Shown: piece by piece, positions 25,815 through 35,107 of the stretch | Numbering within the stretch: position 1 is the first letter of the stretch | Layout of the letters: every line of letters begins with the position of its first letter | Assembly: GCF_004119495.1 (NCBI RefSeq) | Contig: NZ_NRQU01000005.1 | Coordinates: 1 to 64,000 of the forward strand | Direction of reading: 5' to 3' | Length of the DNA stretch: 64,000 nucleotides | Origin: Flavobacterium sp. YO12 | GTDB lineage: Bacteria; Bacteroidota; Bacteroidia; Flavobacteriales; Flavobacteriaceae | The notes under the pieces: model-generated | What the model saw: the letters and a program-made list of their open reading frames with translations, nothing else | Databases searched by the model: none | Told to the model about the DNA's origin: nothing | Program-made: the position numbers and the translations under genes

Positions 25815-28800
25815 TTATATCTTCAGTATAAATTCTGAAACGCCGCTTCCTGTCATTTTAATTTCATCTGAACTTGCATTTTCAACTCCGGTTGTTTTAT
25901 CTATAATTGCTTTTGGCTTCAATGATTTCCATACAAATTTAGTTTGCTGCTCTGATTGTTCTGGATTGAACAAACGCATCAATATTGTACCATCTTGATT
26001 TGGTGTTAAACTAGTTACCACGATTCTAGAATTAGTCAATTCGAATAAATTTGCAGGCAGTTTTACCTCTTCTTTTACAGTCATGGCAATTAACGGCTGT
26101 GTAAACTCTGCTGCTTCTTTTTCCATTACTGTCCGATCTGTCGTTTCATGAGGTCGAAGTGCATATTTAAAGTTTACAATGCCGCTCTGATCGGCTTTAT
26201 AATTGGTGTGCCAATAATTGTTCATTACGTATGAAAACCATGTAGAAGTCGGTTTCTCCGTCTTTTTCCATTCTTTATAATTGGGCACAACCTCTTTTCG
26301 TTCATCAACCATACTGTTTGGTTCGACCAAAGGAGATTCTAAAAGCATCCACTGCACTCCTTTGTCTCCCGATGAAACATCAAGCCATCTTCTTCCATAA
26401 AGAAAATCCATATTTGATCCTGCCAATTGATCTTTCAAAAACTCAATGGTTCCATAACCTGCATCAAGCGTAGTTTTTGTTAATTGCGTATTGAATGGAT
26501 ATCCAAAATGAACACCTTCTTTGGTACGAATGGCTTTTTTGTCTAATATATTATGTATCAATACTTGATTACTTCCGCTGTAAAGCGAAATAATTCGTTC
26601 CAATTTATTAGCTCCCGGCGCATCAGATGTAATCGAAACTGAGGTTACTACCGGTCCGCTTTCCAAAGTTTTAACCTGAACATTTGTATTCGTTTGAACT
26701 TCTTCTGGATTTAAACCGGGAACGTACCAGTAACTGTTTAAACCTTGTTTATTGAAATCGCCCGCGTAATTATAATCTGAAATTGTTTTTAAATTCGTAA
26801 TACTTCCGTTATTTTTATCCCAGCCAAACTCAATTTTTCCGTTCGACAAAGAATGATCTCGTAACACAAATTGATTGGTAAAATCTGATTTTGTTTTATC
26901 TGTAATTTCATAAAATGCAGTTCCTAAAGCAGGAACATCGGTTGCAATAAAGGCATATTTTCCGTTGCTCAATTGCTGTAATGGCGTAATTTTTCCGTTT
27001 GCATCTTTTACCGATTTTCCTTTTACACTTGTTTCAATAAGTACCAATCCCGTTCTTTTCCAAGATGATGTATTGAAAACGGCAATTTTCTTGGATTTTG
27101 AATTGCTTATAGTTTCAAACAAGTTTTTCTCTAATGCATTGATTTCTGCATCGGCATCCAGCATAAACTGTTTTTTTATGCGCCATTGTTCTGTCACAAA
27201 ATGAGAATCTGGATCAGATATACTATTGTGCGCTCCCCAAGTATGTTCGTGAAACATTATGATATTTCTCCAAGCATCATAAAAATTCTGCTCATTGTAT
27301 TTTTTAGGCTGCAACATAGTATAAAGCGTCGTTAATTGCTGCAAACGCAAACTGTTAACTCTGTTTTTGCCTTCTTCATCAGCTGTCGAAAGTGCTCCAT
27401 CTTCCCAATATGGTGTCAAATCACCCTTTACAGTTGGTATTTTATCGCCGTACTTTTTCTCAAATGCTTCAAACATTTTATCAGCAGTATTGAGAATTAA
27501 TTTTGGAGAAGCATATTTTTCATTCCACTTCTTTACAAAATCAGAAGCATTAGGTTCAATTGGAGCATTGTCTGCAATAATATTAAAACGCCATTGCACC
27601 ATATCGTATGGATAATTATTGGCGGTTAATTCATTTAAATAATCTGCAATTTTCTTGGCTCCTCTTTCATAAATATCACCCGGCTGCATGCCGTGCCATG
27701 ACGAATATCCTTTGGCTCCAGCCCAAAACAATACTTTATCTTGTCCAGACGGCGACGTCCACCAAACAGGTTTGTCTCCCCAGTTTTTAAGAAAATGACC
27801 TGCTCTGTCTCCTCTATACGGATGATCTAATCCCATAAAATTAGAACCTATGGAGAAATATTTTACGCCTCCTTTTGAAAGCGCAGTAACGGTTGACCAA
27901 GCAAATCCGGGTACATCAGAAATCATTGCGCTGTTTATCGTAAAACCAAATTCTTTACGAAGTTTAGCTGCATAATCTGTGTAATGAAACATTTCTTCGG
28001 CCTGACTCATTCCGGTAAGCATATTTACATATAATGCCGAAAGCAGAATGTCACCATTTTTTACTGCCGCTGTAAATTTCTCTTTTTGAGCTGGTGTCGC
28101 TACTTTCAAATAATTTTCGACTGCCCAAATTGATTCTATGTTCCATTTAAATTTTGCTTCTTCTGGATACAATTTTGTTTTTTCGATCATTTCGAGTGCA
28201 TCGTCAATATTTTTATTGTGCACTTTTACAATCTCTGGCTGTAAATGCGAATAACCAATATCAGTATGTGAATGATGCAGTAAATGAAATTCTCTGTAAA
28301 CAATAGGTTTAACAGCAAAAAAGTCATCGATAAAAGTTTTGCCTGCAAGTTTTACCTGCACTTTTATATTTTCATCTTTTATAACTGCTTTAATCGGAAT
28401 ATCAAAATTGTTCATTCCGTCTTTTGCCGTATAAGTATAATTTTCTTTCCCGCTGATTTTTACATTTACGGTTTCGTCTTTACCAAAATGCAAAACACTT
28501 AAAGCCAGCGTTTGTGTACCATCTTTTAAAAGAAAAGGCATTGGAGTAACTTTTACATTTTCTTCAAATGCAAATTTGAAGGTCATAAACCAATCATTGC
28601 TGTTTTGCTTTTGACCCACAATTTTTATTCGAACTGCTTGTCCGGGTTTTACTTTAGTGGCAGGAAGACGTAAGAATGCATATCCTTGAGAATCACTTGC
28701 TCCATCTAATTTTATCTGCTGAAATGCTAATGCAGATCCGTCATCTGCTTTAAAAATCCAGTTTGTCTTTTGATTTTTAGGTAAAGTAGTAAAAGTCAGA

Positions 28801-29159
28801 ATCTTTCTTCCGTCGACATACAAATCAAAATTTCTGTCTCCGCTGCTCGATCCTGATGAATGTCCTGCAACCCAGCTAAAATATACATAATCGTCTTTTA
28901 TAACTTTTGGAGCGGGAGCTGTTTCCCATTCTATTGTTTTATTTCCGTCTGTCGTTCTCGTTAAAAGTGCAACAGTTGCATAATCCTGAAAGGCCGAATT
29001 ATATGTAATATTTTCTCCTGTAATTTCTTTTGCAAAACCATTAATCCAATTTATTTTTCCAAAAAAAGGAACTTCATTTTGTGCAAAAAGAGATTGTGTT
29101 ACGAAAAGCAGTGAAAAATAAAGAAATAGTCTGCTTATATTTTGTTTTTGTAAGTTCAT
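25815..29159 (-). CDS. GH38-type alpha-mannosidase with extra N-terminal domain
   Basis: Large secreted retaining alpha-mannosidase, 1114 residues, with a signal peptide ending near SLFAQ. Residues about 30-285 form extra beta-rich sequence ahead of the catalytic part, with no GH38 motif; the SSSGDRNFDLYVDGRK stretch looks like a carbohydrate-binding sandwich. The GH38 part starts near 290 with FHLLHHSHTDIGY (the HxD zinc pair, H298 and D300). It continues with KWNIESIWAVENYL and the nucleophile D415 in ISDVPGFAWS, then HEHTWGAHNS further on. The C-terminal part is the usual beta-rich GH38 half. Motifs deviate from the classic QIDPFGHS type, so it is a divergent branch. It starts 13 bases after the sulfatase gene, so the two form an operon with the upstream sulfatase. 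Confidence 0.87.
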   Translation of the reverse strand: MNLQKQNISRLFLYFSLLFVTQSLFAQNEVPFFGKINWINGFAKEITGENITYNSAFQDYATVALLTRTTDGNKTIEWETAPAPKVIKDDYVYFSWVAGHSSGSSSGDRNFDLYVDGRKILTFTTLPKNQKTNWIFKADDGSALAFQQIKLDGASDSQGYAFLRLPATKVKPGQAVRIKIVGQKQNSNDWFMTFKFAFEENVKVTPMPFLLKDGTQTLALSVLHFGKDETVNVKISGKENYTYTAKDGMNNFDIPIKAVIKDENIKVQVKLAGKTFIDDFFAVKPIVYREFHLLHHSHTDIGYSHLQPEIVKVHNKNIDDALEMIEKTKLYPEEAKFKWNIESIWAVENYLKVATPAQKEKFTAAVKNGDILLSALYVNMLTGMSQAEEMFHYTDYAAKLRKEFGFTINSAMISDVPGFAWSTVTALSKGGVKYFSIGSNFMGLDHPYRGDRAGHFLKNWGDKPVWWTSPSGQDKVLFWAGAKGYSSWHGMQPGDIYERGAKKIADYLNELTANNYPYDMVQWRFNIIADNAPIEPNASDFVKKWNEKYASPKLILNTADKMFEAFEKKYGDKIPTVKGDLTPYWEDGALSTADEEGKNRVNSLRLQQLTTLYTMLQPKKYNEQNFYDAWRNIIMFHEHTWGAHNSISDPDSHFVTEQWRIKKQFMLDADAEINALEKNLFETISNSKSKKIAVFNTSSWKRTGLVLIETSVKGKSVKDANGKITPLQQLSNGKYAFIATDVPALGTAFYEITDKTKSDFTNQFVLRDHSLSNGKIEFGWDKNNGSITNLKTISDYNYAGDFNKQGLNSYWYVPGLNPEEVQTNTNVQVKTLESGPVVTSVSITSDAPGANKLERIISLYSGSNQVLIHNILDKKAIRTKEGVHFGYPFNTQLTKTTLDAGYGTIEFLKDQLAGSNMDFLYGRRWLDVSSGDKGVQWMLLESPLVEPNSMVDERKEVVPNYKEWKKTEKPTSTWFSYVMNNYWHTNYKADQSGIVNFKYALRPHETTDRTVMEKEAAEFTQPLIAMTVKEEVKLPANLFELTNSRIVVTSLTPNQDGTILMRLFNPEQSEQQTKFVWKSLKPKAIIDKTTGVENASSDEIKMTGSGVSEFILKI

Positions 29160-29172
29160 ATTTTTTAATCAA

Positions 29173-30687
29173 TTATGGTCTTGTTATTTCCAATTCTTTA
29201 CTGGATTTTAGCAACGCTGAAAGATTTGCAACGACTTCAGGATATTGAGATGCGAGATTGATTTTTTCTCCTATATCTTTACTCAAATCGTACAACTGAG
29301 GCTTTGGGTCATTGCCTAACTCAATATTTACATCATGATCAACACGAGGTCCATTTGAAGGTTCAATATATTTCCATTTTCCTTGAATGATCGATAACGA
29401 CGCGCCTTGTTCAATTAAATAAGATCGATCTTTTTTAGATTTTCCTGTTAGTTGCGCTGACATATCAAAACTATCCAGAGCATCTTCCTTTTGCAACGAT
29501 TGTCCTGTGATTTTTGCTAAAGAAGAGAATAAATCTACATGACTTAGTAATACAGATGTCTTTTTATCAGGCTGTACACTTGCCGGCCATTTTACTATGA
29601 ATGGAACTCTGGTTCCTGCTTCAAAAGCGCTATATTTTCCTCCGCGTAATGGTCCTGCTGGTTTATGACTGCCTAACATTTCAACCGCTTTATCCATATA
29701 ACCATCGTTTACCACAGGTCCGTTGTCACTGCTAAAAATGATCAGTGTATTTTGACTGAGTTTCAGACTGTCCAATGCTTTTACAATTTCACCAACTGTC
29801 CAGTCTAGTTGTAATATGGCGTCACCTCTAAGTCCCATTCCGCTTTTGCCACGAAACATACTATGAGGATAACGAGGCACATGTATATCGCCAGTTGCGA
29901 AATACAGGAAAAAAGGATTTGAAGCATTTTTTGATATAAAACTGATGGCTTTTTTCGTAATATCACCCGCTATATCAGCATCTTTCCAATAGGCACTATG
30001 ACCGCCGCTCATATATCCAATTCGGCTGATACTGTCTACAATTGTTTCGTTATGTCCTTGATTTGGATCAGGTTTCATTCGCAAAAGCTCAGGATTTTCT
30101 TTGCCTGTTGGATCATTGCCTACTTTTTCTTTATAACTAACCGTTATAGGATCTTTTGGATCAAGATTTACTACTTTGCCGTTTTCTAGGTACACACACG
30201 GAACTCTATCTAAAGTAGCGGGCATAATAAACGAGTAATCAAAACCAACTTCTTTTGGTCCAGGTTTAATTTCTTTATTCCAATCAATCCCGTTTTTTCC
30301 CAATCCTAAATGCCATTTACCAATTACAGCTGTAGTATAACCAGCTTTTTGCAGCATTGAAGGAAGAGTCGCTTTATTAGTCGGAATAATCAATGAGGCA
30401 TCTCCGGGAGCTATTCCGGTTCCTTTTTGTTTCCAAGGATATTTACCCGTAAGCAATCCGAATCTTGAAGGTGTACAAGTGGCCGAAGTTGAATGTGCAT
30501 TGGTAAATTGCAATCCTTGCTTTGCCAATTTATCAATATTTGGAGTACTGATTTTCGACATGCCATAGCAGCTTAAATCACCGTAACCCAAATCGTCTGC
30601 ATAAATTACAATTATGTTAGGCTTTTGCTGCGCCCAAGTCGTAAGGTTAAAAACTAAAAGTATAAATAGTAGTATGTTCTTTTTCAT
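29173..30687 (-). CDS. Family S1 sulfatase
   Basis: Secreted sulfuric ester hydrolase, 504 residues, with a signal peptide ending TTWAQ. It opens with PNIIVIYADDLGYGDLSCYG, carrying the metal-binding DD pair at 31-32. The modification site is C71 in CTPSRFGLLTGK, where Cys must be turned into formylglycine by a maturase not present in this window. FSSDNGP and GKWHLGLG are also present. It is the first gene of the sulfatase-GH38 pair. Near mannosidases and hexosaminidases it may take sulfate from GlcNAc-6-sulfate, mannose or galactose on N-glycans. The exact position cannot be read from the sequence. Confidence 0.92.
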   Translation of the reverse strand: MKKNILLFILLVFNLTTWAQQKPNIIVIYADDLGYGDLSCYGMSKISTPNIDKLAKQGLQFTNAHSTSATCTPSRFGLLTGKYPWKQKGTGIAPGDASLIIPTNKATLPSMLQKAGYTTAVIGKWHLGLGKNGIDWNKEIKPGPKEVGFDYSFIMPATLDRVPCVYLENGKVVNLDPKDPITVSYKEKVGNDPTGKENPELLRMKPDPNQGHNETIVDSISRIGYMSGGHSAYWKDADIAGDITKKAISFISKNASNPFFLYFATGDIHVPRYPHSMFRGKSGMGLRGDAILQLDWTVGEIVKALDSLKLSQNTLIIFSSDNGPVVNDGYMDKAVEMLGSHKPAGPLRGGKYSAFEAGTRVPFIVKWPASVQPDKKTSVLLSHVDLFSSLAKITGQSLQKEDALDSFDMSAQLTGKSKKDRSYLIEQGASLSIIQGKWKYIEPSNGPRVDHDVNIELGNDPKPQLYDLSKDIGEKINLASQYPEVVANLSALLKSSKELEITRP

Positions 30688-30756
30688 AATATTTAAAGTA
30701 TAAAATGAGGCTGCAAATAGTAAATTATTGATTTAACCTTTTGGACGTAATTAGTT

Positions 30757-30894
30757 TAAACACATAGAAACATAGATTTTATGCCCTATAAAGGAGACAA
30801 AAAGAAATATATTTCTTCTCATAGACCGCTATGTATTATTCAAATAAGTGAAACGTCTTTTTTAAGTAATCAAAAGCTATGTTCCTATGTGTTT
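30757..30894. repeat. Dispersed repeat, simple copy C
   Basis: The left end is AAACACATAGAAACATAG, and the right end GCTATGTTCCTATGTGTTT is its near reverse complement. The interior shares GAGACAAAAAGAAATATATT, CAAATAAGTGAAACGTC and TTTTTTAAGTA with the copy at 38,215. The nested second element of copies A and B is absent. It lies in the gap between the MFS carrier stop and the sulfatase start. No coding capacity. Confidence 0.75.
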
Positions 30895-30915
30895 AGTTTT
30901 TTTAGAAATTGCAAT

Positions 30916-32334
30916 TTATGCTTTCTCGATTTCTTTGAGTCCTTCTGCATTTACATCTAAATTCCAAGATTTCTCAATTTCTTCAAGGCTTTTTCCTTTG
31001 GTTTCAAATAGTTTCTTTTTGGCGTAAGCAAAAGAAAGAATACAGAAAAATGAGAAGATGAAAAATGTAGCTGCAATACCCAATCCGTCTCTCATTATAG
31101 GAAACAACAAATTCACCAGCCAATCTGATACCCACATGGTCATAATACAGATAGACAAAGCTGTTCCTCTAATATGTGTTGGAAAAATTTCGGTTGAGAT
31201 TACAAATTTTAATGGTCCAAGGGAGAAGGCAAAAAATAAAAGAAATAAGATGATACAAAACAGCATAAACCAGCCTGTAATATTCATCATAAAACAAAAA
31301 CCTGTTAAAGCCAATGCAAAAGCGGCGCATAATGAACCTACAATATATAAAGGTCTGCGTCCCCAGCTGTCTACTTTTGAAATTGCAATAAAAGTAAAAA
31401 GTACATTCGCAGATCCTAATATTACTTGATAAAACAAAGCATCACTGGTTACGATACCCGCCGATTTCAAAATCGTCGGACCGTAAAAAATAACTCCATT
31501 AATTCCGCTGAACTGTGACAAAGCGGTAAGTACCATTGCCAAAATCAGTAGTTTGCGTAAAGGCAAACGAAGCAATTCCTGAATGCCACCAGATTTTTGA
31601 CTTGCCATTTCTTTAATAGAATGCAGTTCTAATTGGGCTTTTTCGTTTCCATTTATTTTATTTAGTATTTTAAAAGCCTCTTCATCGAGTCCGAATTGCA
31701 CTAACCAACGCGGGCTTTCTGGAACTATAAGCAATAACAAACAAAATGCTGCAGCAGGAATTACACCCACAATAAACATTCCGCGCCAAACATTTTCAAC
31801 AAACAACCAATAAAGCAAACCATGACCTGCCGCAGAATGTGATACTGCATATTCTTGAAGGAAAAAATTACTGATATACGCTGCCAAAACTCCTACAGTT
31901 ATAGCTAGTTGATAAAATACAACCAATTGTCCTCGTTTATGAGAAGGCGCTACTTCAGAAATGTAAAGCGGTGAAACATTTGAGGCTACTCCTACTCCCA
32001 TTCCGGCAAGAACACGGAATAAAATTAATACTGGATATTCTTCTGAAAATGAAAAACCTACAGCGCTGATTAGAAACAATATGGCTGAAACAAACAATAC
32101 TTTTTTTCTTCCGATTTTATCACTTAAATAACCAGAAAAAGCCACGCCGACAATACAACCTAATAAAGCGCAGGAAACAAATAATCCTTCTTGTGCTGAT
32201 GATAAGCCGTACTGCATTTTTAATGGTTCGATAATTCCGCTGACAACGGCCATATCAAAACCGAATAAAAATCCTCCTAATGCTGCAATCAGTGTTATGA
32301 GCGATATGAAATAATTGGTTTCTTTGGTTTTCAT
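30916..32334 (-). CDS. MFS sugar:proton symporter, probable mannose/hexose carrier
   Basis: Inner-membrane carrier of the sugar porter family, 472 residues and about 12 hydrophobic segments. Family marks: GFLFGFDMAVVSG in helix 1, the loop 2-3 motif GYLSDKIGRKK, RVLAGMGVGVAS, the VPESPRWL signature near mid-protein, FSGINGVIFYGP, and SKVDSWGRRPL. It lies 100 bases downstream of the ROK/isomerase fusion gene, in the same direction, after a hairpin. Because the fusion enzyme would phosphorylate and isomerise mannose, mannose is the best guess. Xylose, glucose or galactose are possible in this family. Confidence 0.85.
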   Translation of the reverse strand: MKTKETNYFISLITLIAALGGFLFGFDMAVVSGIIEPLKMQYGLSSAQEGLFVSCALLGCIVGVAFSGYLSDKIGRKKVLFVSAILFLISAVGFSFSEEYPVLILFRVLAGMGVGVASNVSPLYISEVAPSHKRGQLVVFYQLAITVGVLAAYISNFFLQEYAVSHSAAGHGLLYWLFVENVWRGMFIVGVIPAAAFCLLLLIVPESPRWLVQFGLDEEAFKILNKINGNEKAQLELHSIKEMASQKSGGIQELLRLPLRKLLILAMVLTALSQFSGINGVIFYGPTILKSAGIVTSDALFYQVILGSANVLFTFIAISKVDSWGRRPLYIVGSLCAAFALALTGFCFMMNITGWFMLFCIILFLLFFAFSLGPLKFVISTEIFPTHIRGTALSICIMTMWVSDWLVNLLFPIMRDGLGIAATFFIFSFFCILSFAYAKKKLFETKGKSLEEIEKSWNLDVNAEGLKEIEKA

Positions 32335-32390
32335 AATAGTTTTGGTTCTTAGATAGTAGTTATAGTTAATTGTATTCCTATGGCTATATT

Positions 32391-32432
32391 AGAAAAGGAC
32401 TAAATGGTGGTTCATTTAATTAATGTCCTTTC
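32391..32432 (-). terminator. Hairpin between the fusion kinase/isomerase and the MFS gene
   Basis: AGAAAAGGAC and GTCCTTTCT can pair across about 23 bases. On the minus strand it sits directly after the fusion gene stop and is followed by TTTTCT. It may be a weak terminator or an intercistronic stem that lowers carrier expression relative to the enzyme. Confidence 0.5.
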
Positions 32433-32434
32433 TG

Positions 32435-35101
32435 TTAACACCAGTTATCTTTTACATACGAAACCACTACAAAAGCTTTTTTACTGCCAATATGATTGAT
32501 TTTGTATTTTGGAACATTTGCAGGAATAACAAAAGTTTCGGCATATTTGAATTTTTGACTGTTTTTTCCTGCGCTTACTTCGGCAATGTCACCTTCGACA
32601 AGCATACAAATATGACATTGTCCTAAAGTTTCTATTTCTATTTCTCCAGTAAATTCGTAGCGATCAACAGCATAAAAATGTTCTTCGTGGGTAGGCAGAC
32701 TTACTTTTCTTCCATTCGAAAATTCTTTGCTTACACTTGGTTTCGAAATAAATTCTCTTTCCACTCTTTCGCCTTTTCTATCAAAATAAACGTTTTTAAA
32801 TCCGTGTTCTACATTGATCGGACGCGGTTTTCCGTCTAAACCGGGGCGAACCCAATCGTACATTTTAAAGGTGAAAATATAAGGCGTGCTGCTTATTTCC
32901 AACACCATATTATTCTTGCCCGAAGCATGAATCGTTCCGTTAGGAATTAAATACAAACCATGTTTTTCAGCTTTGAATTTTTGCACATATTTTACAATAT
33001 CAATTTCTTCTGCTTTTTCCTGAGATTCTATTAGTGCCTGTTTAAATTCGTCCGGATTAATATCTTCCTGAAAACCCAAATACACTTCGGCATCATCTTC
33101 ACAATCCAAAATATAATAGGTTTCATCCTGTGTAAATGCTTCTCCAAAATTCTCTTTAATGTACTCTGGACGCGGATGACATTGTACTGAAAGATTCCCA
33201 CCATCAAAAGTGTCTAGATAATCGAAACGAATGGGGAAATAATTTCCAAAACGATCCGCTGCTTTTCCTAACACTTTTTTATTATCCTGAAACAGTAAAA
33301 AATCAAAAGAAACTTCTAACAAATGGTTATTTCCCTCAAACACGATTCCGTTTTCTGGACTGATTAATTCAAAAGACCACGCATAATTTACTTCGTCCTG
33401 ATTTAAATCAGTAATATTCTTTTTCATCCAATCACCTCCCCAAACTCCTGCTTCAAACCAAGGACGTGCACGCAACGGACTTTCGAGCATTAGATTCAAT
33501 GCATTTCTAAAATCGTTTCCTTTCATCCAAGTGATTTCATCGATACGCTGCTCGTCAATAATAATGTCGATTTTTGAAAGCAAGCGTTCTTTGTGACTAT
33601 TTAAAACTGGCCATTCTATAAAATACATTCTTTTATAAATTTGAGAATAAGCCAAAGTATCGTTACTGCCCATATTTTTTGCAGAACCGGCTCTCATTCT
33701 ATACTGAATTTCATTTTTTGGAACGTCAACATAAATAAGCTGTCCTTCCCAATTTGACAATGAAGCTCCAGTTCCGTATACTATACATATATCTGTACTT
33801 GCGTCTGGCTTAAGTTTATTTAATTTTTCGGCTTCGAAGAAATCAGAAAGTTCTCCCAGATATTTTTTTCCAAAAACAGGATCATCTCCATTTAGGTTTG
33901 GCTTAATCATTTTACTAATTTCTTCGCTTGATTTTAAGCAGGAATCAATATCGTACCAAAGCACATTTTTCTTTTTTTCGATCAAAGCCGAATTTAAATG
34001 ATGTCTGAAATTTTCCCAAAGGACACCGCCAAATCCATCAATAACAACAATCTTTTGTCCTGCCATTTGATTCGCCAAACTCTCAAATCCCACAAAAACT
34101 TCAGATTTTGAAGGAAAAGAAGGAAAAACATTGTATGCTCCATTTTCTTTTATAACAGCTTGTACAGGCAATAAAGGTTGTGTCGTTTTTCTTTTAGATT
34201 GAATAGATTTTTCCATTTGTATTTTATTTTTCTTATCTGCAATAATTGTCGCTCCTCTAAGAATACTCAGTTCGGCGTCATCACAGAAAATAATATTTAC
34301 TTTTATTTTTAATTCTTTAAAGGCTTCTTCTAAAGAGGGCATAAATAGTGCTTTGGCTTTAGAAATATTACCACCAATTACTAATTCTTCGCATCGAAAT
34401 TTTTCAAACCAAGGAAAAAGAAACGTTCCCATATTTCGACCGAAATTGGCGAAAACTGTTTTTGAAATATCAGTATTTAAATTTGCAATTGCTTTAACGG
34501 ATTTAATATTTTCGCCCGAAAGTCTTTTGTACTCTGCCAAAAGCCAGCGGACTGAGAAATAATCATCTGCTTTTTGTTCTAAAAAAGGCTGGTTATAAAA
34601 AGCGCCGCCTTCTGGAATGTCAGGATGTTTTTTAATTAGTTCTCCATCTAACATTATGGAAGAACCAAATCCAGTTCCTAAAGTCACAAAAACAGTTCTT
34701 GCACTGCTTAAGTTGTGACGGAAATAGGCACCTTCGGCAAAACAATCTGCATCGTTTGCAAAAACAAAAGGAACATTTTTTAAACCTGTATTATTCTTTA
34801 ATGCCTGCTGCATATGAATTCCAAAAGTGGTCTCGAATTTTCCGCCCACTCCTAAAACTTCACTCACTCCTTTCTCGTAATTAAAAGGTCCGGGAAAAGC
34901 AATTCCAATCGTATCAATATTATTGGATTCAATCAAAGCTTCTTCAATAGAACTGCTCAGCAATGAAATAATACTAGATGCTTTTTCTTTTGAATTGATT
35001 TCCTTTCTAATTAAAGTCTGCGATTGTTCATTAATAATATTCTTATCGATAACACTTACTGTAATATGACTTCCGCCTACATCAATTCCTAACTTTTTCA
35101 T
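32435..35101 (-). CDS. ROK sugar kinase fused to mannose-6-phosphate isomerase
   Basis: An 888-residue cytoplasmic fusion. Residues 1 to about 290 are a ROK kinase: KLGIDVGGSH at the ATP site, FPGPFNY, the catalytic D117 in FANDADCFAEG, VTLGTGFGSS, and VIGGN near 241. It lacks the Cys-rich zinc motif of many ROK proteins. After a linker (about 291-310), residues 315-540 resemble a P-loop kinase-like module in a degenerate state: VVIDGFGGVLWENF has no clear GK[ST]. Residues about 545-888 are a type I mannose-6-phosphate isomerase with zinc ligand candidates Q640 and H642 (LSVQCHPRPEY), E660 (DETYYILD) and H725 (GTIHASG). Together it would turn mannose into fructose-6-phosphate. It begins 6 bases after the GntR gene and precedes the MFS carrier, so this is a mannose catabolic operon. 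Kinase substrate is inferred. Confidence 0.88.
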   Translation of the reverse strand: MKKLGIDVGGSHITVSVIDKNIINEQSQTLIRKEINSKEKASSIISLLSSSIEEALIESNNIDTIGIAFPGPFNYEKGVSEVLGVGGKFETTFGIHMQQALKNNTGLKNVPFVFANDADCFAEGAYFRHNLSSARTVFVTLGTGFGSSIMLDGELIKKHPDIPEGGAFYNQPFLEQKADDYFSVRWLLAEYKRLSGENIKSVKAIANLNTDISKTVFANFGRNMGTFLFPWFEKFRCEELVIGGNISKAKALFMPSLEEAFKELKIKVNIIFCDDAELSILRGATIIADKKNKIQMEKSIQSKRKTTQPLLPVQAVIKENGAYNVFPSFPSKSEVFVGFESLANQMAGQKIVVIDGFGGVLWENFRHHLNSALIEKKKNVLWYDIDSCLKSSEEISKMIKPNLNGDDPVFGKKYLGELSDFFEAEKLNKLKPDASTDICIVYGTGASLSNWEGQLIYVDVPKNEIQYRMRAGSAKNMGSNDTLAYSQIYKRMYFIEWPVLNSHKERLLSKIDIIIDEQRIDEITWMKGNDFRNALNLMLESPLRARPWFEAGVWGGDWMKKNITDLNQDEVNYAWSFELISPENGIVFEGNNHLLEVSFDFLLFQDNKKVLGKAADRFGNYFPIRFDYLDTFDGGNLSVQCHPRPEYIKENFGEAFTQDETYYILDCEDDAEVYLGFQEDINPDEFKQALIESQEKAEEIDIVKYVQKFKAEKHGLYLIPNGTIHASGKNNMVLEISSTPYIFTFKMYDWVRPGLDGKPRPINVEHGFKNVYFDRKGERVEREFISKPSVSKEFSNGRKVSLPTHEEHFYAVDRYEFTGEIEIETLGQCHICMLVEGDIAEVSAGKNSQKFKYAETFVIPANVPKYKINHIGSKKAFVVVSYVKDNWC

Positions 35102-35107
35102 TCTATT

